From contig JAOBWM010000144.1 in the NCBI GenBank assembly GCA_025463365.1, forward strand, positions 1 through 33,641: DNA of 33,641 nucleotides, read 5' to 3'. Shown in pieces: positions 1 through 8,344 of this stretch; the stretch's first letter is position 1; each line of letters opens with the position of its first letter. This DNA is from Acidimicrobiales bacterium (GTDB taxonomy: Bacteria; Actinomycetota; Acidimicrobiia; Acidimicrobiales; Iamiaceae). The position numbers and the translations under genes were made by a program. A model generated the notes under the pieces. The model ran no database searches. It was not told the DNA's origin and worked only from the letters and a program-made list of their open reading frames with translations.

Positions 1-1391
1 TCGGGCAGGCACACCATGGTGCGGATGGCGATGGCCGTGTCGATGTTGCCGGAGAAGTCGAGGTAGCCGACCACCCCCGCGTACGGGCCCCGCTTGGTCG
101 GCTCGAACTCGTCGATGATCTCCATGGCCCGCACCTTGGGGGCGCCCGACACGGTGCCGGCCGGGAGCGTGGCCCGCAGCACGTCGATGGGCCCGAGCCC
201 CTCGGCCAGTTGCCCGACGACCTGCGAGGTCAGGTGCATCACGTGGCTGTACCGCTCGAGGGTCATCATCTCGGTCACCTTCTCGGTGCCGAAGGTGACG
301 ACGCGACCGACATCGTTGCGGGCGAGGTCGACCAGCATCACGTGCTCGGCCCGCTCCTTCGGGTGCTCCATGAGCTCGGCACCGAGGCGGCGGTCCTCCT
401 CCTCCGTGCTTCCGCGATAGCGCGTGCCGGCAATGGGTCGGGAGATCACCTCGCCGTCGAGGAGCTGCACCATCGGTTCGGGCGACGAGCCCACGAGGGT
501 CACCTCCGGGTGCCGGAAGAGGTACATGTACGGGCTCGGGTTGATCTGGCGCAGCACCCGATACACGTCGAACGGATCGGCGTCGAGCTGGAAGTCGAAC
601 CGCTGCGACAGCACGACCTGGAAGATGTCGCCCGAGAGGATGTACTCCTTGGCGGCATCGACGGCCTGCTCGTAGGACCCCGCGCCGAGGTTGGAGACGA
701 CGTCGGGCAGTTCGTCGTCGCGGGCCGGCGGGGCCACGAACGGCTCGGCGAGCGGCGAGGAGCCGTCGGCGGCGAGCTGGTCGAGGCGGGCGACGGCTTC
801 GTCGTAGCAGCGGTCGAGGTCGGCATCGTCGAGGTCGGAATCGAAGACGTAGGCGTTGGCGATGAGCGTGACCCGCTGGCGGAAGTGGTCGAACGCGGCC
901 AACTCGCCGATGATCGACAGCACCGCCTCCGGCAGGTCCTGGTCGTCCTCGGGGGTGTCGGGCAGCCGCTCGACCTCGCGCACGACGTCGTAGCCGAGGT
1001 ACCCGACCAGCCCACCGTGCAACGGCGGCAGATCGGGGTCGTGCGGGGAGCGATAGGTGGCCAGCACGGCCTCGACGGCGGCCAGGATGCCCTGGTCGAG
1101 CGGGATCCCCGGCGGCACCGAGCCGCCGTGCACCTCGACGGGACGGTCGGAGCCCCGTGAGATGAAGGTGGCCGCCGGGCGCCGGCCGACGAACGACCAG
1201 CGGCTCCAGCGCTCGCCGTGCTCGACGGACTCGAACACGAAGCCGGGCTCGCCGTTGCGGGTGAGCCGGGCGAAGGCAGCGACCGGCGTGATCAGGTCGG
1301 CGAGCAGCTCGCGCCAGATCGGGATGATCGTGTACTCGCGGGCCAACTCCCTGAACTCCTCGCGGGTGGGCCGGATGGCCGGAGCGGCCAC
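1..1391 (-). CDS. trpE: Anthranilate synthase component I (3' end beyond window)
   Basis: TrpE makes anthranilate from chorismate, using ammonia supplied by the glutamine amidotransferase subunit TrpG; it is the first step of tryptophan synthesis in the cytoplasm. About 463 residues are visible. The chorismate-binding signature is clear near the left edge (PAGTVSGAPKVRAMEIIDE, then RGPYAGVVGYLDFSGN and IAIRTM). The start chosen is GTG at 1391, four bases after the hisI stop, giving V-A-A-P-A-I-R-P-T-R-E-E-F, a normal TrpE N-terminus. The last residues lie left of position 1. Its place directly after hisI is the usual actinobacterial arrangement, so it is probably co-transcribed with and translationally coupled to hisI. 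The family assignment is secure; only the C-terminus is unseen. Confidence 0.95.
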   Translation of the reverse strand, partial: MAAPAIRPTREEFRELAREYTIIPIWRELLADLITPVAAFARLTRNGEPGFVFESVEHGERWSRWSFVGRRPAATFISRGSDRPVEVHGGSVPPGIPLDQGILAAVEAVLATYRSPHDPDLPPLHGGLVGYLGYDVVREVERLPDTPEDDQDLPEAVLSIIGELAAFDHFRQRVTLIANAYVFDSDLDDADLDRCYDEAVARLDQLAADGSSPLAEPFVAPPARDDELPDVVSNLGAGSYEQAVDAAKEYILSGDIFQVVLSQRFDFQLDADPFDVYRVLRQINPSPYMYLFRHPEVTLVGSSPEPMVQLLDGEVISRPIAGTRYRGSTEEEDRRLGAELMEHPKERAEHVMLVDLARNDVGRVVTFGTEKVTEMMTLERYSHVMHLTSQVVGQLAEGLGPIDVLRATLPAGTVSGAPKVRAMEIIDEFEPTKRGPYAGVVGYLDFSGNIDTAIAIRTMVCLP

Positions 1392-1395
1392 GACC

Positions 1396-1752
1396 TCAGC
1401 CGCCGAAGGATCGGTAGAAGCAGCTCTTCTCACCCGTGTGGCAGGCACCCTTGCCCTCTTGCTCCACCAGGAACAGGAGCGTGTCGCCGTCACAGTCGTA
1501 GCGGGCCTCGCGCACGAACTGGCGGTCGCCGGAGGTGTCGCCCTTGCGCCATTCCTCCTGCCGGGACCGGCTCCAGAAGACCGTGCGTCCCTCTTCCAGC
1601 GTGCGCCGGAGCGTGGTCTCGTTCATCCACGCCATCATCAGCACGTCACCCGTGCCCTGCTCCTGGACGATCGCCGGGACCAGGCCCGCAGCGTCGTACT
1701 TCACGAGGGCGAGATCTTCGTCTCGGATGGCGATCGGGGTGACGGCAGGCAT
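1396..1752 (-). CDS. hisI: Phosphoribosyl-AMP cyclohydrolase
   Basis: HisI hydrolyses phosphoribosyl-AMP to ProFAR precursor in the third step of histidine synthesis. The 118-residue protein is the stand-alone cyclohydrolase without the HisE pyrophosphohydrolase domain. Visible family motifs are GLVPAIVQ, the FWSRSR segment near residues 59-64, the metal-binding DCDGD (residues 86-90, Cys87) and [10 protein letters not shown] with Cys104 and Cys111, the expected zinc ligands. The ATG at 1752 is preceded by TACGAT and eight bases, which suggests a leaderless message. It is followed within four bases by trpE. hisE and hisG are not in this window. Confidence 0.96.
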   Translation of the reverse strand: MPAVTPIAIRDEDLALVKYDAAGLVPAIVQEQGTGDVLMMAWMNETTLRRTLEEGRTVFWSRSRQEEWRKGDTSGDRQFVREARYDCDGDTLLFLVEQEGKGACHTGEKSCFYRSFGG

Positions 1753-1760
1753 GGCCGACG

Positions 1761-1766
1761 ATCGTA
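1761..1766 (-). promoter_or_regulatory. Putative -10 box for hisI-trpE
   Basis: TACGAT lies eight bases before the hisI ATG on the minus strand. This fits the TANNNT-N6-8-start pattern seen at many genes here and would place the transcription start at or next to the start codon. No Shine-Dalgarno sequence is visible. Confidence 0.45.
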
Positions 1767-1838
1767 CGCGGGTGGCTCACGATTCCCGAAGCGAGAAGGG
1801 TGTCGACCCCGCGGCGCGGGCCCGCCGGGTCGGCCAGG

Positions 1839-2324
1839 TCAGAGGTAGAGGCCGGTCGAACCCTCTTCGAGGCGCTTGGCCGCGACCGCGTGGATGTCGC
1901 GCTCGCGCAAGATCAGGTAGTCGGACCCGCGCACCTCGACCTCGTAGCGGTCTTCGGGGTTGAAGAGGACCTGGTCGCCGGCCTCGATGGAGCGCACGTT
2001 GGGACCGACCGCCACCACTTCGCCCCAGGCCAGGCGCTTGCCCATCTGGGCCGTGGCCGGGATGAGGATGCCGCCGGTCGACCGCCGCTCCCCGTCGGAC
2101 TCGAGGTCCACGAGGATCCGGTCGTTGAGCATCTTCACCGGCAGCTTGTCGACCCGCGACGACGCGAAGGTTCGACGTTCGGTCGGGACGGACGACGGCG
2201 CGTCGGGGCTGATCGCGACACTGGGCCGACTCCCGCCCTCACCCCCGCCCTCACCGACGCCCTCACCGCCGCCCTCGCCCTCGTCGGACGTGGCTTCAGG
2301 CTGGGAGATCTGGTCGTCGCTCAC
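1839..2324 (-). CDS. GroES-family (Cpn10-like) protein with Gly/Glu-rich N-terminal extension
   Basis: Residues about 60-150 form a chaperonin-10-like domain: [53 protein letters not shown], then a C-terminus ending STGLYL. This resembles the divergent GroES-like proteins of actinobacteria rather than the roughly 95-residue housekeeping GroES. The first 50 or so residues are low complexity, rich in Gly and Glu (residues 15-32), and encoded by a degenerate DNA repeat. No groEL is adjacent. The GTG start at 2324 is supported by TACGGT seven bases upstream. The gene sits between hisF and hisI, in the same direction but with an independent promoter. The fold is confident; whether it partners a GroEL or has another role cannot be told. 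Confidence 0.85.
   Translation of the reverse strand: MSDDQISQPEATSDEGEGGGEGVGEGGGEGGSRPSVAISPDAPSSVPTERRTFASSRVDKLPVKMLNDRILVDLESDGERRSTGGILIPATAQMGKRLAWGEVVAVGPNVRSIEAGDQVLFNPEDRYEVEVRGSDYLILRERDIHAVAAKRLEEGSTGLYL
2232..2281. repeat. Degenerate tandem repeat inside the GroES-like gene
   Basis: About four imperfect copies of a unit close to CGCCCTCACC (period 11-13 bases) occur here on the plus strand. Read on the coding strand they give the Gly/Glu-rich tract of the GroES-like protein. This kind of tract can change length by slippage. Confidence 0.7.
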
Positions 2325-2331
2325 CGACTCG

Positions 2332-2337
2332 ACCGTA
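2332..2337 (-). promoter_or_regulatory. Putative -10 box for the GroES-like gene
   Basis: TACGGT is followed by exactly seven bases and the GTG start on the minus strand, with no Shine-Dalgarno sequence between. This indicates a leaderless transcript. Confidence 0.45.
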
Positions 2338-2366
2338 CCGGGCGGCTGGTCCCGACCGGTCGCCCG

Positions 2367-3140
2367 TCAGGCGGGGCGGACCGTGATGCCGGCGGCGGCC
2401 ATCACGGCCTTGGCCTCGGCGACGGTGTGCTCGCCGAAGTGGAAGATCGACGCGGCCAGCACGGCATCGGCGCCCCCCGAGATCACGCCGTCGGCGAGGT
2501 GCTGGAGCGTGCCCACGCCACCGCTGGCGATCACCGGGATGTTCACGGCATCGGTGACCGCTCGCGTCAGCTCGAGATCGAAACCGTCCCGAGTGCCGTC
2601 GCGGTCCATCGAGGTCAGCAGGATCTCCCCCGCGCCGAGGCGCTCGGCCTCGACCGCCCACTCGATGGCGTCGAGCGCCGTGGGGTTGCGCCCGCCGTGG
2701 GTGAACACGCCCCAGCCCCGCGCCGGGTCGTCGCGATGGCGGCGGCGCGCATCGATCGCCACCACCGCGCACTGGCTCCCGAACGTGTCCGCCACCTCGC
2801 TGATGGCCTCGGGCCGATCGATGGCCGCGGTGTTGAGCGACACCTTGTCCGCACCGGCGCGCAACATGCGGCGGGCGTCGTCCACGGTGCGGATCCCACC
2901 GCCGACGGTGAGGGGGATGAACACCTCCTCGGCCGTTCGGGCGACCACGTCGACCATGGTGTCGCGGTCGTCGGAACTGGCGGTGATGTCGAGGAAGACG
3001 ACCTCGTCCGCGCCTTCCGCGTCATAGCGCGCCGCCAGCTCGACCGGATCACCCGCGTCGCGGAGGTCGAGGAAGTTCACGCCCTTGACCACCCGTCCGG
3101 CGGTGACGTCGAGACAAGGGATGACCCGGGCGGTGCGCAC
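2367..3140 (-). CDS. hisF: Imidazole glycerol phosphate synthase cyclase subunit
   Basis: HisF is the TIM-barrel cyclase that takes ammonia from HisH and converts PRFAR to imidazole glycerol phosphate and AICAR. The 257-residue protein is full length. The catalytic aspartates fall at Asp11 (IPCLDV) and Asp130 (VVAIDA), the same numbers as in the well-studied Thermotoga enzyme. Phosphate-binding motifs LTVGGGIR and PVIASGGVG are present, as is TSMDRDGT. The GTG start at 3140 gives the standard N-terminus [10 protein letters not shown] and is preceded by TACGGT and seven bases. Its partner HisH is encoded about 7 kb away in this window, with other genes between. Confidence 0.97.
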   Translation of the reverse strand: MRTARVIPCLDVTAGRVVKGVNFLDLRDAGDPVELAARYDAEGADEVVFLDITASSDDRDTMVDVVARTAEEVFIPLTVGGGIRTVDDARRMLRAGADKVSLNTAAIDRPEAISEVADTFGSQCAVVAIDARRRHRDDPARGWGVFTHGGRNPTALDAIEWAVEAERLGAGEILLTSMDRDGTRDGFDLELTRAVTDAVNIPVIASGGVGTLQHLADGVISGGADAVLAASIFHFGEHTVAEAKAVMAAAGITVRPA

Positions 3141-3147
3141 GGCGGCG

Positions 3148-3153
3148 ACCGTA
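3148..3153 (-). promoter_or_regulatory. Putative -10 box for hisF
   Basis: TACGGT lies seven bases before the hisF GTG on the minus strand. A TTGGGA element about 18 bases further upstream could serve as -35. No Shine-Dalgarno sequence is visible, which suggests leaderless initiation. Confidence 0.45.
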
Positions 3154-3310
3154 CCGTCGTGTCCGACGGCCTCCCAACTGCGATCCGGGGTCGGCAGCGA
3201 ACGGTCCCGCGCCGCCTACGGTGCAGCGGGTCGGCCCAGTCAACGCGGTGCCGGCGCCCGCGCTTCCCCGTCGCCTCGTCGCCGATGCGTTCCGCCACCC
3301 CCGAGGGCCC

Positions 3311-3883
3311 ATGACCACAACCCGGCTCCTGCTCGTCCGCCACGGCGAGACCGACTGGTCCCAGACGCGCCGCCACACCGGCCGCACCGACATCCCACTC
3401 AACGAGGCCGGCGAGGCCCAGGCCCGGGCCCTGCCCGCGGTGTTGCCGCTGCAAGGCGTCGTCGCCGTGTGGACCAGCCCGCTGCGCCGAGCGGTCGATA
3501 CGGCGCGCCTCGCGGGCCTCGCCGTCGACCGGGTCGATCCCGATCTGGTCGAGTGGGACTACGGCGCCGTCGAAGGCCGCACCACCGAGGAGGTCCGCGA
3601 GGAACTGCCCGGCTGGGACGTGTGGACGCACGGCGTGCAGGACGGGGAGACGGTCTATGAGGTTGGGGCCCGAGCAGACCGCGTGATCGCCCGGGCCAAG
3701 GAGCTCGACGGCACGGTGATGCTCGTCGCCCACGCCCACCTGCTGCGGATCGTCGGCGCCCGCTGGATCGGGATGGTCGCGACGGGCGGTCGATCCTTCA
3801 CGCTCGACCCCGCGGGTTGGGCGGTGCTCGGCTGGGAGCGCGACACGCCCGTCGTCGAGCGATGGAACCCGCCGCGCAGCTAG
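3311..3883 (+). CDS. Histidine phosphatase family protein (phosphoglycerate-mutase-like)
   Basis: The protein of 190 residues begins with the RHG catalytic motif (LLLVRHGETDWSQTRRHTGR), followed by the expected second half with the distal histidine in VAHAHLLRI. These mark the histidine phosphatase superfamily, in which a phosphohistidine intermediate is formed during phosphoryl transfer or phosphomonoester hydrolysis. The ATG at 3311 is chosen because it leaves the usual few residues before RHG and has GAGGG just upstream; the frame is open further left to a GTG at 3221, but that stretch looks noncoding. The substrate cannot be inferred. The histidinol-phosphate phosphatase (hisN) role is missing from the window, but nothing specific supports this gene for it. 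Confidence 0.88.
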   Translation: MTTTRLLLVRHGETDWSQTRRHTGRTDIPLNEAGEAQARALPAVLPLQGVVAVWTSPLRRAVDTARLAGLAVDRVDPDLVEWDYGAVEGRTTEEVREELPGWDVWTHGVQDGETVYEVGARADRVIARAKELDGTVMLVAHAHLLRIVGARWIGMVATGGRSFTLDPAGWAVLGWERDTPVVERWNPPRS

Positions 3884-3960
3884 CGCCCTTCGATCCAGCC
3901 GAGGCGGAGGACCACGCGGACGGGCAGGCCAGGCAGAGGGAGAGGCAGGCGTGCAGGCCT

Positions 3961-5580
3961 TCAGGCGTCGGGACCGCGCGAGGCCCTCGGGGCGAAGTCG
4001 AACACCAGGAGCGGCACCTGCTCGGGAAGGACGCGGCTCCCGATGAGGAAGACGGACCACCGCCCGATGTAGCGCCGCTCGTACGGCAGGTGGTGGAGCG
4101 TCAGGTACAGGTTCAGGCGGCCGGCGTTGCCGAGCAGGTGCGTGTCGAGCACGTACGTGGACCGCGGGGCGCTCCGGGCCGCCAGTTCGAGGTCACGGAA
4201 CCGCGGCACCGAGAACGAGCCGGCCCGCACCCGCTCGTGGGTGAGGTAGGTGATCTGGGTGCCGGCGATGTCGGTGAGCACGGGTCCGCTGTGGCGCGAC
4301 TCGAGGAAGGCGGCGACCTCCTCGATCCCACGCGAGGAGAGGAACTTGTCGGCCTCGGGCAGCCGGGCCGCCTCCCCCAGGCCGGCCAGGCCCCACGCGG
4401 TGAGGCTCACGACGAGGACCGCCGCTGCCACCGTGACGGCGGCCGACCACGCATCAGAGGCGAGGTCGGGCAGCAGCGATGCGAGCGCCAACGCCACCGC
4501 CGGGACCATCAGGTACGTGTACCGCGGATCGTTGCCGACACCGGCCGCCAGCCCGTTGAGGGCGTAGAGCGCGCCGTAGCCGACGACCAGGACCGCGAGC
4601 AGGCCGGGCGCCTGCTTGCGGGTCCGCACCGTGGCGCCGGCCAGCACGATGCCGAGGATCACCGCACCCGTCCAGCGGCCGCCGACCAGGTCGCGCGACG
4701 GCTCGAAGGCCGTCTCGATGCCCGTCACCACGCGCAGCTTCACCACCCACTCCTCGACCCGTTGCCACCACGTCGTCCCGAAGGCGTAGCCCCCGTTCAT
4801 CGACACCCAGCGGTTGCGGGCGTTCCACACCAGCCACGGCAGCGAGCACACGACGGCGGCGACGGCCGCGACCGATGACCTGCGCACGATCCATGGCCGG
4901 CGGGCGACCAGCCAGCCCACGGCCGGCACTGCAACGAGCATCGTGAGCGGTGTCTGCCACCATCCGAGGCCGAGGCACGCACCGAGCAGCACCAGATCCG
5001 CGGAGCCGACACGCTGGTCGAGCCGGATCACCAGCAGCACGTAGGCCGCGCTCAGGACCAGGGCCACGCCGTAGAACCCGCGCTCCTTCGTCGAGAACGC
5101 GACGGCATAGGCGGGACCGCACCACACGACCAGCCCGGCGCACCACTGACCGGCGCGACCGAGGCCGAGGTGCACCGCGGCCCGCCAGGTCAAGAGGGCG
5201 GCGACCAGGCTGCAAACCATCGGCACGATCTTCAGAGCGATCACGTCGGCGCCGGCCACGCGCTGGACGATGGAGACGAGGAACGTCTCGACCGTCCCGC
5301 CGTAGGCCTGGTGCGGGAAGAACGTCGCCAGATGTCCGCGCCCGAACCGGAGGGCCTGCAGGCCGACCGTCGACTCGTCGAGATCGGGCGCCCCGAGGGG
5401 CCCGCGGAGCACCCAGCGCCGCAGGAGCACGCCGGTCACCAGCACGAGGATGCCGATCGCAGCGTCCATGCCGTGCTCGGCCGACCACGCTGCCAGCCGC
5501 GTCCGCCCCGTCCGCTCGCCCGTCACCACGCGTGCCTCGCCCCAGTCCGTCGGACCGAGCCAGCGGTCGGCGCGCCCCAC
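3961..5580 (-). CDS. GT-C-like polytopic membrane glycosyltransferase
   Basis: A protein of about 539 residues with many hydrophobic segments. The first predicted transmembrane helix is followed by an acidic LDES motif in the first extracytoplasmic loop and the stretch TVGLQALRFGRGHLATFF, which resembles polyprenyl-phosphate-sugar-dependent glycosyltransferases of the PMT/GT39/GT-C superfamily. The C-terminal 150 residues are soluble and mostly beta-like. The start is GTG at 5580, chosen because TACCGT lies exactly seven bases upstream; the GTG at 5589 and ATG at 5469 are alternatives. The open frame continues upstream to 6594, but that part is the shadow of the divergent oxidoreductase. Donor and acceptor are unknown; cell-envelope glycan or protein glycosylation is the likely area. 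Confidence 0.72.
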   Translation of the reverse strand: MGRADRWLGPTDWGEARVVTGERTGRTRLAAWSAEHGMDAAIGILVLVTGVLLRRWVLRGPLGAPDLDESTVGLQALRFGRGHLATFFPHQAYGGTVETFLVSIVQRVAGADVIALKIVPMVCSLVAALLTWRAAVHLGLGRAGQWCAGLVVWCGPAYAVAFSTKERGFYGVALVLSAAYVLLVIRLDQRVGSADLVLLGACLGLGWWQTPLTMLVAVPAVGWLVARRPWIVRRSSVAAVAAVVCSLPWLVWNARNRWVSMNGGYAFGTTWWQRVEEWVVKLRVVTGIETAFEPSRDLVGGRWTGAVILGIVLAGATVRTRKQAPGLLAVLVVGYGALYALNGLAAGVGNDPRYTYLMVPAVALALASLLPDLASDAWSAAVTVAAAVLVVSLTAWGLAGLGEAARLPEADKFLSSRGIEEVAAFLESRHSGPVLTDIAGTQITYLTHERVRAGSFSVPRFRDLELAARSAPRSTYVLDTHLLGNAGRLNLYLTLHHLPYERRYIGRWSVFLIGSRVLPEQVPLLVFDFAPRASRGPDA

Positions 5581-5587
5581 GGCCCCC

Positions 5588-5593
5588 ACGGTA
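5588..5593 (-). promoter_or_regulatory. Putative -10 box for the membrane glycosyltransferase
   Basis: TACCGT, then seven bases, then GTG on the minus strand. It matches the leaderless pattern at hisF and the GroES-like gene and is the main reason for choosing the start at 5580. Confidence 0.4.
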
Positions 5594-5673
5594 CCGGGCC
5601 CAACTCCCTCGATCGCTGCACCACGCACGTCGACGGCGCAGCATCCAACCGAAGGCGGCGCGAGGATGCGCCC

Positions 5674-6690
5674 ATGACCGAATCCTCCCGCCGCCTCGTC
5701 CTCGCCCAACGCCCGCAGGGGATGGTGGACGAGGACGTGTGCCGGATGGAGACCGGGCCCGTCCCCGAGCCGGCCGAGGGGGAGGCCGTCGTCCGGGTGC
5801 GCTGGCTTTCGATCGACCCGACGATCCGCACGTGGATGGACGATGCCCCGGGCTACCTGCCTCCGATCGAGCTCGGCGCCGTGGTGCGGTGCGGTGCCCT
5901 CGGCGAGGTGATCGCCACCAGGTCGGATCGCTACCCGCTGGGGGCCACCGTCTTCGGGATGATGGGCTGGCAGGACCATGCGATCGTCGACTCCGGAGCA
6001 GCCACCGCACAGGTCATCCCCGACGGCGTCGACCCCACCGCCGCGCTGAGCATCTTCGGCGTGACGGGCATGACCGCATACTTCGGCCTCCTCGAGATCG
6101 GCCGCCCGCAGGAGGGCGACACCGTGGTCGTCTCCGGTGCGGCCGGCGCCACCGGATCGGTCGTGGGCCAGATCGCCAAGGCCAAGGGCGCCGGCACCGT
6201 CGTCGGGATCGCCGGCGGACCCGAGAAGTGCGCATGGATCGTCGACGAGCTCGGGTTCGACGCGGCGATCGACTACAAGGCCGATGACGTCCCCGCCCGC
6301 CTCCGCGCTCTCTGCCCGGACGGGATCGACGTCTACTTCGACAACGTCGGCGGCGTCATCCTCGACGCCTGCCTGGCCAACCTCGCGTTGCGGGCCCGGG
6401 TCGTCCTGTGCGGGGCGATCTCGGCGTACAACGACCGCGGCTCGGCCCATGGGCTCACCAACTACACCGCGCTCATCGCCCGGCGTGCACGGATGGAGGG
6501 CTTCTTGGTCTTGGACTACGTCGATCGCTTCGCCGAGGGCCAGGGCGAGATGCTGGGTTGGGTCCTGGAGGGCAAGGTCAAGCACGCCGTCCATGTGGTC
6601 GAGGGCCTGGCCGACGCGCCCGACGCGCTCAACCTCCTCTTCACCGGCGGCAACACCGGCAAGGTCATCGTCAAGGTCGACGAGCCCTGA
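5674..6690 (+). CDS. NADP-dependent oxidoreductase, zinc-independent MDR family (CurA/leukotriene B4 dehydrogenase-like)
   Basis: The 338-residue protein belongs to the medium-chain dehydrogenase/reductase superfamily, in the branch that reduces alpha,beta-unsaturated carbonyl compounds with NADPH. Visible features are the N-terminal WLSIDPTIRTWM motif of the CurA/PTGR group, the Rossmann signature VVSGAAGATGSVVGQIAK, FDAAIDYK, and VYFDNVGG, all diagnostic of the group. The cysteine-rich structural zinc loop of true alcohol dehydrogenases is absent. The ATG at 5674 has GAGG about eight bases upstream. The gene is divergent from the membrane glycosyltransferase and convergent with the GNAT pair. 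The physiological substrate is not determinable. Confidence 0.92.
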   Translation: MTESSRRLVLAQRPQGMVDEDVCRMETGPVPEPAEGEAVVRVRWLSIDPTIRTWMDDAPGYLPPIELGAVVRCGALGEVIATRSDRYPLGATVFGMMGWQDHAIVDSGAATAQVIPDGVDPTAALSIFGVTGMTAYFGLLEIGRPQEGDTVVVSGAAGATGSVVGQIAKAKGAGTVVGIAGGPEKCAWIVDELGFDAAIDYKADDVPARLRALCPDGIDVYFDNVGGVILDACLANLALRARVVLCGAISAYNDRGSAHGLTNYTALIARRARMEGFLVLDYVDRFAEGQGEMLGWVLEGKVKHAVHVVEGLADAPDALNLLFTGGNTGKVIVKVDEP

Positions 6691-6735
6691 CCTGGCACCG
6701 CTGAGAGCGCCGCGAGGGATCGACCCCGGACCTGG

Positions 6736-7188
6736 TCAGCGGTCGAAGGTGAGGTACGTGGGCTGGTCGGCAGCCACGGTGTACCCGCAGGCCTCGTAGA
6801 AGGCGGTCGCATCGGCATCGTCGGCCAGCACCCATGCGCTGCGGATGTCGGTGGTGGCGAGCCAGTCACCGAGCGCCCCCATGAGTCGCCGGCCGATGCC
6901 CTGGCGCCGCCGCTCGTGGTGCACCCCGATCTCGAAGAGCAGCACCTCGCGACCAGGCGGAGTTCGAATGGGGTGGACGACGCAGAACATGTGCCCGACG
7001 ACCTCCTCGCCATCGAAGGCGACCCAGTGCAGCACGCTCGGGTCGGCCAGGAAGGCCGCCGTCGCCGTGGCCGACAGCGCTTCGAGCGGCTCGGCCTTCC
7101 CGGGGTGCGCGTCGAACGACGGATCCTCCAGCGACAGGTACGTGACGACGTCCTCGTCACCGGGGCCGAGGCGGCGGATGGTGATCAC
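6736..7188 (-). CDS. GNAT-family N-acetyltransferase
   Basis: A 150-residue single-domain GNAT protein. The acetyl-CoA binding motif A is clear (HHERRRQGIGRRLMGAL), followed by the typical motif B region (ATAFYEACGYTV). The start is GTG at 7188, which overlaps the stop of the upstream acetyltransferase as GTGA, so the two are translationally coupled. The open frame extends upstream as a shadow of that gene. The acceptor substrate (amine, amino acid, antibiotic or protein) cannot be inferred. The 3' end faces the CurA-type oxidoreductase across a 45-base gap. Confidence 0.85.
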   Translation of the reverse strand: MITIRRLGPGDEDVVTYLSLEDPSFDAHPGKAEPLEALSATATAAFLADPSVLHWVAFDGEEVVGHMFCVVHPIRTPPGREVLLFEIGVHHERRRQGIGRRLMGALGDWLATTDIRSAWVLADDADATAFYEACGYTVAADQPTYLTFDR

Positions 7189-8105
7189 GTCGCACCGCCG
7201 ACTCGATAGTGGTATCCGTGCGAGGTCTCGAACCCGAGGCCGCGGTACAGGGCTTGGGCCGCTGGGTTGTCCTGCTCGACCTGCAGGTACAGGTGCGTTG
7301 CATGTCGATGCCGGGCTTCGGTGGCCAGACCGCCCAGCAACGATCCCCCGATCCCCTGCCGCTGCCACGCCGGGGCGGTCCCCATGCCGTAGATCCCGGC
7401 CCATCCCCGCTCGAGCACGGCAAAGCCCACCGCGGCCACCTCGTCGCCCACGGTCACCGCTCCCGCGAGGATCGATGGCCCGAGCGCGGCCAGCATCCGC
7501 CCGTAGGCTTCGGTCCGCGCCCGCCACACCTCGTCGGCACCGTGCACGGCCCCGTAGCGGACGGACCAGGTCTCATCGACGCCCTCGTGGACCGCGACCC
7601 CGACGGCTTCCAGGGGAACGTCGTCGCCGTCAAAGCCGTCGTGAGCGTGCGACACCTCGTGCTCCTCCAGCGCCACCCGCAAGCCGTCGGCGGCGCGGGT
7701 GCCGGCGTCGGCGATCGCCCCGGTCTCGGCCACCAGCAGGTCGACAGGCGCCTCGACCCGATAGCCGCGCGCCGCGAGGACGTCGTCCAGTGCCGATCCC
7801 GACGGGTCGGCCGACGACACCTGGACCAACACCCGTTGGCCGAGCTGGCGGTACCAGGCCTCGATCGCCTCCACGGTGTGGGCGACAGCCGTGCGGTCGG
7901 CGCCGGCGCCGGCGGCCGGGAGCACCGCGTTCGCCCGCCGGAACGGCAGCCCCGGCGCCGCCTTGCACAGCCACCCGTCGACCAGGCGCGTCACCGGCGC
8001 CACCGTGGCGTTGGCGCCAAATTCGTCGAGCAGGCGGCCCGTGGCGGCGTCGCGCCCGTCGGCGGGAGCCACCGGCTCCGGCGCCGTCGGGTCGATCATG
8101 CTCAC
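7185..8105 (-). CDS. GNAT-family N-acetyltransferase with two domain halves
   Basis: The 306-residue protein has a degenerate N-terminal half and a C-terminal GNAT domain with motif A WQRQGIGGSLLGGLA and the LYRGLGFETSHGYHYR ending typical of tandem-GNAT proteins. The size and layout recall two-domain acetyltransferases such as mycothiol synthase, but the sequence is different and mshD is present elsewhere in the window. The start is GTG at 8105 (TAGACC six bases upstream); an in-frame ATG at 8099 is an alternative. It overlaps the next acetyltransferase gene by GTGA, so the two probably act together or on related substrates. The function is otherwise unknown. Confidence 0.8.
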   Translation of the reverse strand: MSMIDPTAPEPVAPADGRDAATGRLLDEFGANATVAPVTRLVDGWLCKAAPGLPFRRANAVLPAAGAGADRTAVAHTVEAIEAWYRQLGQRVLVQVSSADPSGSALDDVLAARGYRVEAPVDLLVAETGAIADAGTRAADGLRVALEEHEVSHAHDGFDGDDVPLEAVGVAVHEGVDETWSVRYGAVHGADEVWRARTEAYGRMLAALGPSILAGAVTVGDEVAAVGFAVLERGWAGIYGMGTAPAWQRQGIGGSLLGGLATEARHRHATHLYLQVEQDNPAAQALYRGLGFETSHGYHYRVGGAT

Positions 8106-8111
8106 CGCCCG

Positions 8112-8117
8112 GGTCTA
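8112..8117 (-). promoter_or_regulatory. Putative -10 box for the GNAT pair
   Basis: TAGACC is six bases before the GTG at 8105 on the minus strand. It is a weaker member of the TANNNT-N6-8-start series. Confidence 0.3.
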
Positions 8118-8141
8118 CCCCACCGAGCCATCGTCGCCGCC

Positions 8142-8254
8142 GGTTCTCGTGTGCAATCGGCGGCCCCTGGGCGACGATCCCACACAAGAACCGAGCCCAC
8201 CGCCGTTGTTGTGTGCAATCGGCGGTCCCAGGGCGACGATCCCACACAAGAACC
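8142..8254. repeat. Two tandem copies of a 51-bp dyad repeat
   Basis: Copies at 8142-8192 and 8204-8254 are nearly identical over 51 bases, with a period of 62. The outer ends form inverted arms: GTGTG near the left and CACACAAGAACC at the right, the first copy pairing GGTTCTCGTGTG with the reverse complement of CACACAAGAACC except for one base. The core, GCAATCGGCGG to GGGCGACGATCC, is also imperfectly self-complementary. They lie in the 239-bp gap upstream of the GNAT pair and downstream of hisA. The look is that of a REP- or BIME-like palindromic element. No coding role is apparent. Confidence 0.75.
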
Positions 8255-8344
8255 GGGAGCCCCGCGACCGGCCTGCGGGCTCGGGGCTCGCGATCGGCCG
8301 CTTGGGTGGCTTGCGTGGCTTGCGTGAACGGCCGACCGAGCGGG

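Noticed and set aside
210-1160. Plus-strand open frame opposite trpE
   Set aside because: It is the complement of a well-conserved trpE and has no family signature.
3884-3960. Terminator between the phosphatase and glycosyltransferase
   Set aside because: Only AGGC-type short repeats are visible, with no clear stem or U-tract.
5581-6594. Extended N-terminus of the membrane glycosyltransferase
   Set aside because: The open frame upstream of 5580 lies opposite the CurA-type oxidoreductase and has no membrane or family-like sequence. It is a GC-rich shadow.
8142-8254. Insertion sequence or attachment site
   Set aside because: No transposase or integrase, no target duplication, and the copies are only 51 bases.
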